A DNA stretch of 64,000 nucleotides from Bryoerythrophyllum caledonicum (lineage: Eukaryota; Streptophyta; Bryopsida; Pottiales; Pottiaceae). Under the pieces are notes generated by a model. It was not told the DNA's origin and did not search any database. It saw only the letters and a list, made by a program, of their open reading frames with translations. Each line of letters starts with the position of its first letter. Positions within the stretch are counted from its first letter, which is position 1. The position numbers were made by a program, and so were the translations under genes. The stretch is from assembly GCA_963971425.1 (NCBI GenBank), contig OZ020517.1, positions 13,394,501 to 13,458,500 on the forward strand, written 5' to 3'. This document shows, one piece after another, positions 11,267-21,627 of this stretch.

Positions 11267-13884
11267 GGTTGGCCTCGAGCTGCATCCGACCCACAAACAA
11301 GATTCAAACATCACGACGGCATGCAAACCTCAAGAGAAGCTAATATCATCTACTGCATTGTTGAACATGCTACTTTGCGATATTGCCATCCGTAGTTTTC
11401 TGGCATCATTTAGTTTTGGATAGATTTTTTCTCGGTCCTAATTCAGGGATGGTGACTTTCATCTTCAACTACGACATGGGATAGATGCTATAGTGCGAGC
11501 TGCAGATTATGCACAACTGGGTTTCTGGTCATTGCAGCACTACTATCCTAGCTAAACTTAGAATTTATCCGAATGAGCCACCAGGAAAGGGGTACCAACT
11601 CTCACACCAATCTTACACAGTGCTGAACAAGAACACACCCTACTCATCTCAAGTGTAAAAAAGCAGAAACACGAAAACCTAACCGTACCAGCTCGATGTC
11701 ATGCCGCCGAACCCAAACACAAGGTCAGTCATACAATCATCTACACAAGGAAACAATGCAGACTTCACGGTTGTTGTGCGATCACAACAACACCTCTAGC
11801 ACCTCGGTTTCCGAAACGCTAGCCTCAACGCTTTGCAGAAGACTCGACAGCTAGCGAAAGAAGCACAGAAACGTATCACCAGTAGACCTCAATTCAACCA
11901 ACAATGAACAACCACAGAAACGCATAGCGTATCAACAGTAGAACCTGAAAGCACATTTTAGCTACTAATGAACGGACTCGCAATCACCTGCCACAACAGC
12001 GCTGTCCACAAACTCCGGCAGCGCACCAGCTTCTTCTGACAGTCAATCTGCAATCTGCTCCTCAGCACCAATTCACCGGGAATCAATAACTAGTCTACAA
12101 TCATCGTCCAACTGAATCAATCGAACAGTTACTACCAAGGGAAAAAGCTGGAAAAAGCAGAAGCACTACATTAACATCTAACTATGCACAAGGGTTGATG
12201 TGCACAAACTTCCACAGCACCCACATGCCCACATCCAGTCCACAACAGCGAAGACAACAAACTCCAGGCTTTCAAACAAAAAGACCACATGAAAGCCTGG
12301 TCAGCTGGTCTGCATGCTGTAGTAACTCTAATGCAGTGAATCCTTGCGCTAGCTAGAAGAAAAGACGTAAATGAAGATGTGTCGCCAAGAATGCTCACCT
12401 CTCTGCTGCGATCACGCTCCTAGAAGCGCTCTCTGCAACGATCGCGCACCTCCTGCAAGCACCTCCTGCAAGGCTCCTCAGCAGGGTCTCTTCTGACGAT
12501 GAAACGAACGAGCGCAGAAGACAAGTGAGGCCTTGAGCGGATCGATGGGCTTTTAATTCATTTGTGGTGTAGCTCTCTCCCTCTCTCCGAGACCTGCAGC
12601 AGCCGTCGAGACCAAAATGGCACCGACTAGGACGCCTGTACACTTTGTCATACCCGGCATACATCCGGTGAGCATGCTGGACGTGACATTTCCCGGTGTA
12701 TATATATCCGTAGGTACTGTTATTCGTCTAGGACACACGTATACCCGGCTCTTATATAGGCTGATATCTAGGAAGTGCTCATGATCGGTGTATATTTTGG
12801 ACGTGTTCACACCCGATGTCTGTTGTGGTTACATAATGCGTGTTGTGGTTACGTAATGCGTGAAATCTATGTGAAATACCGACAAATCTCATAAAGTCTT
12901 ATTTCTCGATCATCTTGAACTGTTGCATCTTTCATACAAATTGTTCGCATACTTTTAATCAAATTTTTTAAAAGAACCTGGCCCATAAGTGGGCTTGTGT
13001 GGGCCAGGTTGGATTGTTGCTAAGGAATATTGTGGGATTGAATGTTTACTTTGGGATGGTTTATGCTTTTGGACCATGATGGAGTCTTTCCAAAGAAATT
13101 TGTTTGTTCCACGGTCATGCTTACAATGGTAACACTTCAATAAAATGTAAGTTTTGAAGCCGCTGAACCCCTTAGCATGTTTTAATCAAAGTTGAATAAG
13201 GGAGAAAGACCACTTATGTAAATTTAGGTGGATTTATTTTTAATATTTTGATTTGTTCTGAATTTGTTTCAATGTAGTGACTTTAGTTTTTCAACATTTT
13301 ATCTGTACCATACAATCCCAAATGCATATTTACAATGGATTTGAATTCATTGATCCAATTAGGCGACAACAAAGAATTTACCTCATTCCAAAAGAAATTT
13401 ATTTCTAATATATCTCTTTAATGGCATTTTTTCTCAAAGTTTGTTTGATTTCGGAAGAAGAGAGACTTTCTAAAGAACCCTTAAATATTATCTACTTGGC
13501 CTACTTTTAGGCCATTGACGACCTAAATAGCCTTTGTCACTTTCACATATTTCTCCTAGCCTAAACCTAAGTTGAACCATGTTGAATTGATGCGCCAACT
13601 TCTAAGTGTAAGTTTATGAGACACACGGGACAACTTCATAGTTCATAGTTCCAACTACAATAAATTAACATAAATAACTTATTTTCATGATAGCTCCTAC
13701 AATCCTTTAACTATTTTTGATCAAAAACACAATTATACTATCCGTTCCAATATAGAGAGGAGAAAAAGAATTTTAAAAGAAAAAAATATCTTCTACAAAT
13801 TTCATGAAATTTGACTATATAGACTAAAAGATTATGATGTTTGATAAAGAGGAAGGTTTTATTTCCTAGGACCTATATTAACCC
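11267..13884. other. 5' flank of the AP2-like gene and AT-rich sequence
   Basis: 11,267-12,660 is moderately GC and could be promoter or 5' leader. Short frames here match nothing I know. From 12,830 it becomes AT-rich with no gene. TTAACCCTTAACCCC at about 13,878 carries two TTAA sites at the border of the next element. Confidence 0.4.
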
Positions 13885-14809
13885 TTAACCCCGAAAAGCC
13901 TATGACGATTTCACACCAAAAACACTTCAAAATTGTTGATTCTAGTGCAATGAATAAGGAAGAAAACAAAAACTTATATTTATTCTTTTGACCGTAGGAT
14001 CTCCATTAAGACTTACTAAGTAACATACTCACAAAATTTCATTGACTTTGACCACACGGATTAAAAGATAATAGTGTTTGAAGTCAAAAAAATGGTTCAT
14101 TTTCTTCCTTGCGTTGAGTGGATTAGTAGGCTTTGACTTCACTTGGTATTAAATTTTTGCAATACACAAGGTCTAAATCTTTTACCATTGTACTGAGCAT
14201 GATATTATTTCCGTATTCAACAATTTATAGATGTCGAGAAGGGATGTAGCATATTCAAAACAAGTGTGCAAGGAGTGGAGGTTCAAAAATTGTCAATTCA
14301 CAATTTATTCTTTTGAGAATTTGATATGTTTTAGAATGATAATTTAAACCGTCAATAAGAAGGTTTACACCACATATAGTTGTAGAAAAAATCAAAAGTG
14401 AAAAATATGAAGATCTCTAGGCTTTATGTAAAAAAGATGAAGTATTTTTCCCTACTTGCCTGAAATGTGTAAATATGTGTTTAAATGCTTTTTTACACCA
14501 AAGACAAGAATCTTTTTTGACATCTTCAAAGAAATTTGTAATATTCTCTACATGAATGGAAAATCTCAATGTCAATAGAGACTTCTAGCAAAAAATTGAG
14601 CTGTCCGAAGTCCCCATTTCTAACTTTGAGTGGTACTAACTTTCAAACCATGAATCCAAAAATAATAATAATAATTTCTCCATGTAGCTCTTATCAAGGA
14701 CCTTCCTATGTAAGAGTTTTAAAAAAAAAAAGATTTTTTTCCGAATAGTAGGAATCTGCCCAAAATCCAAAACGTACGCCCCACATACACTTGGGCTCTT
14801 AAAGGTTAA
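13885..14809 (+). mobile_element. 930-bp TTAA-flanked non-coding element, copy 1
   Basis: Starts TTAA-CCCCGAAAAGCC and ends CTCTTAAAGG-TTAA. The interior shares long phrases in the same order with the element at 14,806 and, inverted, with 36,104-37,035: the AAAACACTTCAAAA start, the TTGCACTAG..CAATGA block, the GTTTACACCACAT block, and a G-T-C-C-end with AATCCAAAA. No open frame. The shared TTAA borders suggest piggyBac-type mobilisation by a transposase elsewhere. Confidence 0.7.
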
Positions 14810-15500
14810 AGGCCCAAGGCATTTTCACATCAAAAACACTTCAAAACTGCTCGTTCTAGTGCAATGAGTAATGAGGTAATCAAAACCTTTTATTTCTACA
14901 TTTAATCGTAGGATCTAAATCAAGACTTCCTTGTTTACGTCTTCACAAAATTTCATAAATTTTAACCGCAAGGATTGAAAGATTATAGTGTTTGAAGTAG
15001 AGAAATACATTCTTTTTCTTCCGTGCTTTGAGTGGATCAACAGACTTTGACTACACTTGGTGTCAAATTTTTGCACTACACAGGGTCTAAAAACATTACC
15101 ATCATATTAATCATGATGTTATTTTCTTGTTCACCAAGTTTTAGAGGTAGAGAATGGGTATAGCGTATATATAACAAATGTGTTTTGGAGAGGTTCAAAA
15201 ATTGCCAATTCACATTTTATTTTTTTGTGAAATAAATATGTTTTAGAATGATAATCAGAATGGTCAATAAAAAGGTTTACACCACATCTTGTAGTAGAAA
15301 AAATAGAATGTAAGAAATATAAAGACCTCTAAATTTTATAGGCAAAAGAAGAAGTTTTTTGGTACCTTGCTAGACAAGGCATGACAATGTGCGAAAATGT
15401 TTGACTTGGATTATTATGCTATTTTCCACTTAAGACAAGAGATTTTTTTTACAATGTGGAAGGAAATAATATTATTTGCCATTGTTGAAAATCTCACATT
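14806..15500 (+). mobile_element. 930-bp TTAA family, copy 2, 3'-truncated
   Basis: It begins at the same TTAA that ends copy 1 (TTAA-AGGCCCAAGGCATTTTCAC) and follows the family to about 15,500, where similarity fades. The expected right terminus is missing. The two copies are head to tail and share one TTAA. Confidence 0.6.
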
Positions 15501-15872
15501 CAAGACATATCCAAGGCTGAATAGAAAAGGTGATTGAAAAAAAATTGTTGGTTAGAAGAAATTGAACACTTTTTTTAAGGACATAAAATCCTACAAGTTG
15601 TATGGTTTAAATTTCTCAAAAAGTCACTATTTGGCAAAATTAAAGAACCTAATTTAAAGTATGTGGAATTTAAATAAAAGAGTTTGAATTGATGTAATAG
15701 TTTTCAAAGGTCAAGGTTATTTTTCAAAGCAAAGTGGTGATAAAATGAATGTGCATTATATCTCTAGTTACCCAATAGCATAAGAGTTTGTAAGTAAGTA
15801 ATGTACCCAACAATACAAGGTACCATAGTCATGAATTATATAATAAAAAAGATGAGATCCTAAGTGGAGTAT
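15501..15872. other. Gene-free AT-rich stretch
   Basis: Nothing recognised between the truncated TTAA element and the next MITE. Confidence 0.4.
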
Positions 15873-16091
15873 TATAGTTATCTATAAAATACCAAGATGA
15901 TACTAAGAGTTAGGCCTCCTTTTCCCATTTAGAATAACAAAATCAAACCGAAATAGCTCTCAATCAAACTAGAATCAAATCAAAGAGAAAAAAAGGAAGC
16001 CAAGACTCATAGCACAACGTGACCTCTCCTTCCTTCTAAAAGGAAAAACAACTTCTTACTTGAGTTCAAATTCCACAAAGCTCTTCCTCAC

Positions 16092-16213
16092 TTAACCCTT
16101 TAAGGCCATGTTAGCTTTGGCTGATGGTCAAGTCTACAGACGTAATAAATTCTACAAAATATCAACTACTACACTTGTAGATTTCCCATCAGCCATAGCC
16201 AACTTGGCCTTAA
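16092..16213. mobile_element. 122-bp TTAA-bounded hairpin element
   Basis: TTAA at both ends. The arms GGCCATGTTAGCTTTGGCTGATGG and its inverted partner ending TTGGCC are near-perfect mirror images. It lies inside a TA-MITE, so it is the younger insertion. Confidence 0.6.
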
Positions 16214-16266
16214 CCCCTTAAAGGCCCAAGAGTTCCCCAAGGGGACTCTTGGGCCTTTTGGGTTGA
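16210..16266. repeat. 57-bp perfect-stem hairpin next to a TTAA
   Basis: It shares the TTAA at 16210 and folds as GGCCCAAGAGTTCCCC against GGGGACTCTTGGGCC. This could be a minimal TTAA element. A strong transcriptional hairpin is also possible but no gene is adjacent. Confidence 0.6.
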
Positions 16267-16404
16267 AGGGTTTATAAGAATGCTAGTTGATAGACCACCA
16301 AACTCTTCCATATCTAATAGCTTTTAAGAGTTTATAGATAATAATATTACGAATAAAAGAAGAGGCATATTTCAAGATTTTAGGTAACTTTGCAAATAAC
16401 TCTA

Positions 16405-17244
16405 CCAGATTGAAAAAGTGACTCCTAACATGCTGTGAAAACAAAAAAAAAATTGGTGAATAATCTTGTCAATAAATGATGATGAATGCGGAAACATTTT
16501 ACAGTTGCTAGTCCTGTGTAAATTAGAAATATTTCTGCATCTCTGCACAATTGCTACCAAATTCTTTCAGACAATCAACACACACATCTAGCTACAGAAT
16601 ACTTTGACACTTGAATAGTCTTAAAGTTACCAAACCACTAATGTTCTGATCTCATTCTTCAGGAACTTAGACCTTACAAATGATCATGCTATCTCTAATA
16701 TTAATAAAGTGGTTGCCTTCCATCAAACCTCAGTTCAAAAGTAGAAGCGACAGACTTTGACCCGCCATTGCAACTAGAAAATGCCGTGTTGATGATGAGC
16801 CCAACATCATCCTCAGCTCCTCCTCTGCACTTCTTTCTGAATCACTCAAAAAGCACCTGATACAAACATATTCAGGATGGTCGTGTCCACATCCCCTCCT
16901 CGTTCTCTTAAGAGCTTAATTTTGTTAGGCGAGACCAAAATACCATACGTTTTACCGTTTTAGATTCAAGTTTATGAAAGTCCTTCCAGAAGAGGAGAGA
17001 GAAGGAAAAAAGAGAGGGTGAGATTTCGATGCAGAAAGAAATAGAGCATGAGTGGATCTCATGCTCTCTTTTCTGCACCAATCAAGAAAAAACAAGGGCT
17101 GGGAATTCAAGAAAAACCAACTCTCACATTCAAGAAAAACCAAAGCGCCTTCCCTTTCAAGGAAAGGAACAAGAAAGATGCGGCCAAGGGAAACTCTTTT
17201 GTTTGGTAGGGGTACAAGAGGCATGGAGTGAAATTATGAGACTA
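16405..17244. other. 3' flank of the FAM133-like gene
   Basis: Gene-free. 16,980-17,240 is probably the 3' untranslated region of the gene on the other strand and contains repeated CAAGAAAAACCAA phrases. Confidence 0.4.
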
Positions 17245-19520
17245 CTAACTCTTATCATCAAAAAAGGAGGAAAGAGGTACCGGCCCGGCCCCCTCACCAT
17301 CATCGCTATTATGGTTGTTGTTGTTGCTTCTAGAACTGTCCGAGGTGCTCTCGGAGCGTCGTCTCCGCGACCGGTGGCGCTCCTTCCTGTCCTTCCTGTC
17401 CTTCCTGTCCTTCCTGCTCTTGCGCTCCTTCCTCCTCTTGTCGCTCTCACTGCCGGAGCTCTCCGCTTCCGACTCCGAGTCGCTCCTCCCTCGACCCTTC
17501 TTCGACGAAGATCTCTGCCAACAAGCAAGCATCCATGAAAATCAGCCCTTACTTTCACTCTGCTTTTCATGATTTTCAAGCAGGGAATCGGATGTCATGA
17601 CTTCCATCTGATGAGAGTATGATAGATTACTATTTGACAGGGTTGATCAAAGGTACCTTTCTTTTCTTGGCGCTTTTGAGCTTGTCTCTCACTTTATCCT
17701 TGTCCTTGTCTTTATCCTTGTCCTTATCTTTCTTGCCTGAAACATGGGTGTGCCAACAACAGAACATATACCGATCAAAGACATGACCACCAGAGGTTGA
17801 AACGGAGATTATAAGCTTCACCATCAAGGAAGGAACATAAGACATCTCGGTTCCTATTCGCAATATCCGACACATTCGCAAAAACTGTGACCATGTTTTG
17901 GAGCATTGAAACTTACTCTTTTTTAATCCTTTGTCTCGCAAGGTGGCGTGATTTGAGCCTCGTGCTAGCTTCTTGGCTCGTTCGGCGTCAAGTTGTGCAC
18001 GATACTCCCTCATCAGCTTAGCTTCGTCGTCTTCAAGTTCTTCTTGTCTTTTAGCCTCCTCCTACAAGACACGAGAATGTATTTAGTGATAAAACTCCAG
18101 TAGACAGTTTGACACGTCTGCTAATTACGTGAGGAGAACCATATCTTCTGTGAGAAGGAACCATTTATCGTCTACATATTCAGTAATCAAATGAGGAGAT
18201 CAAACCTTCTACATAATTCAATAATGAAATGAGAAGAATCGTATCTTCTGCATGCTTAACAATAAAATCACTAGCCATACCTTTTGTTTCTGCTTCCACT
18301 CTTCCCAGGTCACCGTATGCGAAGTCTGAAGAGATGCCAGGCGTGCAGCATGCCACTCTGGTGAATGGAAAGATCCGTCCATCTGCGTCGCCCCTTGTCA
18401 GTAGCTCTCCGGGAAAAAAAAGAAACAGCAACAAAAACATAGAAGAAATTTATCTTTTCTCACACAGATATTACATCTAGAAACCCATAATTCGCATGTC
18501 TTGGCTGACCCTGAATTGAAACTGAGAAAAGTGTATGTCTTCAACAATTGAGAAATTCGATAAATGAGAGCATCAGCTCAGCCTACTCCTCTAAACGACG
18601 ACCAAGCTTTGTTATGGTCATAGAGTTATTTGTAAAGTCACCCAAAGAATACATAAGATACTCTCTCTTTGAATGATAAAAAATCCCTCTTAACAGCTCT
18701 AAATTAGTCTAAAATGAGCTCGTCCATACTTAATGATTGAAAGACCAACAAGCTCTTTTATTGAACTATTTAGAGTGAGGAAGGGGTATCTTAATGAAAC
18801 TCCGGAAGACTGTACCAGTAACTCTATTGCCGTAAGAAAAAAACCAAAAAAAACATGTCCTCATTAATAACTTATCCTTTTTCTCATGCTCAATCGCAAA
18901 GTCTCATGAGAGCTTGCAAGACATATTTCTACAATAGACTCACATTTTATAGTACACAATTCGAAAAAAACAAATAAAAAACTCCAACATCCAACCAATG
19001 CATCCTCATTCCTACAAATGCAGAAATGCAATTCCAACTTCGAATCACAGACGTTGTCTTGTACCTTGTACGACACCAAAATTTTCTAATGAAAACGTTA
19101 CTGATTGTAGCATGATAAGAAGCAGAAGCAGTTATTGATCGTTCTATAGAAAAAAAAACCCCCCTCCGAAAGTCCAAAAAATGTACCCTCATTCCTACAA
19201 AATGCAAACTCCAACTTCGAAACAAAAACGCTGGATTCATGCTCTGATCCGATACCAAAAAATTCAACAACAGGCGCAGTTATTCATGGTACATGCGCAG
19301 AAACCTCTGACCATCTAACCAATGCACGCTCAATGAAAATCCTGATGAAATTCGTGGTTGCGCGACCGCATTGCGAGTAGTGTGCGAGCAACCCAAAACC
19401 AATGGAGGAAGGAAGAATCCACACCATGCCATCATCAATCTCTTCGCCCGGCCCGCCGGCCGCGGTGCTCGTGCCCATCTTCGCGCGCTGCATCGCCTTG
19501 TACGCCTGGTTCTTCCCCAT
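17245..19520 (-). CDS. FAM133-like, Ser/Arg-rich nuclear protein (230 aa)
   Basis: Five exons join in frame with GT-AG borders: 19520-19425, 18382-18281, 18061-17917, 17736-17657, 17514-17245. The start MGKNQAYKAMQRAKMG, then DGSFHSPEWHAARLASLQTS with VTWEEWKQKQK, then LMREYRAQLDAERAKKLARG are the conserved N-terminus of a plant FAM133-like family. The C-terminus is a KKDKDKDK run, then serine/acid-rich and RKDRKDRKDRKERHRSRRRR stretches, typical of RNA-processing proteins in nuclear speckles. The family's exact role is not established. Start choice is firm, since MGKNQ is the family's own N-terminus. Intron 1 (about 1 kb) contains a TA-MITE. The (GACAAGGA/TAAA)n DNA of the KD run is a small tandem repeat prone to length change. 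Confidence 0.92.
18621..18826 (+). mobile_element. TA-MITE copy 2 (intron of FAM133-like gene)
   Basis: Both ends are intact: TA-GAGTTATTTGTAAAGTCACC on the left and GTAACTC-TA on the right. 206 bp, non-coding. It lies in intron 1 of the FAM133-like gene. Confidence 0.75.
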
Positions 19521-19991
19521 GGCTGCGAACCACGACAACTCTCCACAACACCCAATCCCCAAACCGCACACAACCTACATCCCCAAAACCCTAATTGCAA
19601 CAACACCGCCGGCTTCCTCCTCCGAAAGAATAATAACCCATCAATCCCAACTCCGCCTGGGTCACGAACGGCCAAGGAATTGCAACACCCAATCGATAAA
19701 TCCTCTCCTCGCAAAAAAAAGTGCTCTCCGCAACAACTTCCTTGAAAACCCAACCGGGCGAGACGAGCTATTAGGGTAAGTAACCATGTGGGCAGTTGTT
19801 TTCTTACCCCAAAAGGACATTGTAGCGCAAAATCCACCAGTGTAAATCTAGGAAACCGGGTGGAAATTTTTCATAGAAACGGGTGAATAATGTGTGGCAG
19901 ACTTTTTTTAGGAAGACAGGTTTCGGAATTCATGTTGTTTTCTGGCGGGATGTCGGGGTAGATTGTTTCTGTGGATGCGCCATGGTTGTGA
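19521..19991. other. Promoter side of the FAM133-like gene
   Basis: Contains AAACCCTAATTG near 19,586 and TAGGGT near 19,774, single telomere-motif (telo-box-like) elements common in streptophyte promoters. No gene is seen. Confidence 0.4.
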
Positions 19992-20207
19992 GTGTCTTCA
20001 GTGGTTACGAGTTTCTATGAGGATGTGATTTTTTTGCTTCGATGTGAGGTTTTGGATGAGGTCTCAGGGTCAGGGTTTGAGAGGGTTCTTTACGATGAGG
20101 TTGCGGTGACGCTCATGTACAGTAGAGCCAGCCGACGGATCCTGTTCGTGGAGGCGGATAAGTGTTTCGTGGACTTGGTTGTGGGGTTCGCCATCATGCT
20201 CCTCTGA
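19992..20207 (+). pseudogene. DUF674-like fragment
   Basis: The frame ends DEVAVTLMYSRASRRILFVE then ADKCFVDLVVGFAIMLL and a stop. This resembles the first repeat unit of plant DUF674 proteins (LKLLVDKKRNKVLFAEAGKDFVDVLFSFLTLPLG). There is no ATG at the start of the open stretch and the reading stops inside the domain, so it is a fragment. The DUF674 molecular function is unknown. It faces a second DUF674-like frame on the opposite strand. Confidence 0.5.
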
Positions 20208-20495
20208 GAGTGAGCATCTCTCCATTGGTAGGTTTTGTGCGTTCACGTGAGAGCTTCAGCAATCAGGAGCAGCTTCAGTTTCTTTTTCAGCGTTACAGGT
20301 CAGAAAACATCTTGAGCTCATGTGTGTTTTTGATGAGATGCTACTACGTCTTGCGCGACATCTTGAGCTCCTGTTTTTAATAAGATGTTTGACCTCCCGT
20401 CTTTGATAATAAGATGTGCAGGGCAGGTTTGGTGACACAATCATAAGCATACGTGACCAGGCGTTTGAATGTTTTTCTTTTCTGCTGCAGATACC

Positions 20496-20867
20496 TCAAC
20501 GACGGTGGGCGGCATCGCCAACATCCTTGATAGTCTCGCCAAGTTGCCGCATTATCAAGGATGCTGGCGATGGAACGCATGGCGAAGTGCTTACCAGCGT
20601 CGTTCTGCCCTTTCTTGGGACCCGGAGAGTAGGGCAACACGACAGAGGAGGCGCGAGGTTGCACTCCGGCCTGTGAATCGTACTGGCTGTCTCCAAGAGT
20701 TTTATGATGCAGCCAACGGGCAGGGTGAGGAACCGCATCAGAGTGTCCACAAAGTCCTTCCCGGCCTGCAAACACAGCACTTGCTTGGTAGCCTTTGAGA
20801 AAAGGAGCGTCACAGGGATGGTCGGATCCACCTCGCAGGCGTTGATACAACGCTCCCCATCCGCCAT
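20496..20867 (-). CDS. DUF674-like protein, short or first exon
   Basis: ATG at 20867 opens MADGERCINACEVDPTIPVT, then LLFSKATKQVLCLQAGKDFV, then DTLMRFLTLPVGCIIKLL. The VLxxxAGKDFVDxLxxFLTLPVG block is the hallmark of DUF674. Full family members are several hundred residues with this unit repeated. Here the frame closes after 123 codons. A GGTAAGCAC donor-like site near 20,595 and a GTATCTGCAG acceptor-like site near 20,492 suggest a spliced continuation, which I could not confirm. The function is unknown in the family. Confidence 0.6.
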   Translation of the reverse strand: MADGERCINACEVDPTIPVTLLFSKATKQVLCLQAGKDFVDTLMRFLTLPVGCIIKLLETASTIHRPECNLAPPLSCCPTLRVPRKGRTTLVSTSPCVPSPASLIMRQLGETIKDVGDAAHRR

Positions 20868-21627
20868 TCTTAGAAACAACCTCCGTCTCCGTTCAGTACA
20901 GCCATGAAAACTACAACCTGCCCCTGAAACTCTGTGGATCTAGAAAAATTGCAGGCTCTTCCACCCAATCTTGACTGGTGAGGTGGTGAGCATCTCTGTA
21001 ACTCGGATTCTTCTACTAAACCTCCAGTTTCTTCAAGCCCAGACGATTCTCGTGCTCATCTCAGCAACAGTACTCCGCCGCACATTACAGAAATGCGCCG
21101 TAGATCTGGATATGAATGATGGAAAAGACAGGTTCCTGTTTAATAAGTAAAAAGACTCGGTGTCACATTCTAGCTACGCATCTCAATCAACAAGCCAGAT
21201 CGCAACTAGGAGAGAGATGCGGCAAAGGAAGTGATGATATCGAGCAGCATATGTGAACTCGAAACTGATGAGGAGAGGCAACTCAAGCTTACCTAGATGC
21301 GAAGCGTCTCAACTGAATTCCACGAGTCGGTTCGTGACCAGATTTTCCTCCATCCATCTCCGTTGGTTGAGCTTTTAACTTCTGTAAGAACACATTAGAT
21401 GTACAATGCCTGCACATATTTCCTGAGGCGAGCGCAAGATTGGAACTGGCGTTAACTGATACATAAAGGTACAAAAACGATTGTTGGAAGCAGAAACTTC
21501 AACAGATCGGCAGGCTAGGTACAAAAAGATGCGAAAGTGATCCTACAAATAGCTTGAAGAACCCACTATTCACACACTCAAGGTTTTGGTCCATGATGAG
21601 AATACATAACTACACCAAAACACACTG
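20868..21627. other. Intergenic, 3' flank of the 632-aa gene
   Basis: No gene recognised. Likely contains the 3' untranslated region of the gene that ends at 21628. Confidence 0.4.

Larger units (their letters stand above)
15873..16404 (+). mobile_element. TA-MITE copy 1, interrupted by TTAA hairpins
   Basis: Left end TA-TAGTTATCTATAAAATACC and right end TTTGCAAATAACTC-TA match the family terminus AGAGTTATTTGTAAAGTCACC. Family-internal phrases (CATAGCACAACGTGACCTCTCC, then GACCACCAAACTCTTCCAT) are split by the insertions at 16,092-16,266. No coding capacity. Confidence 0.7.
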
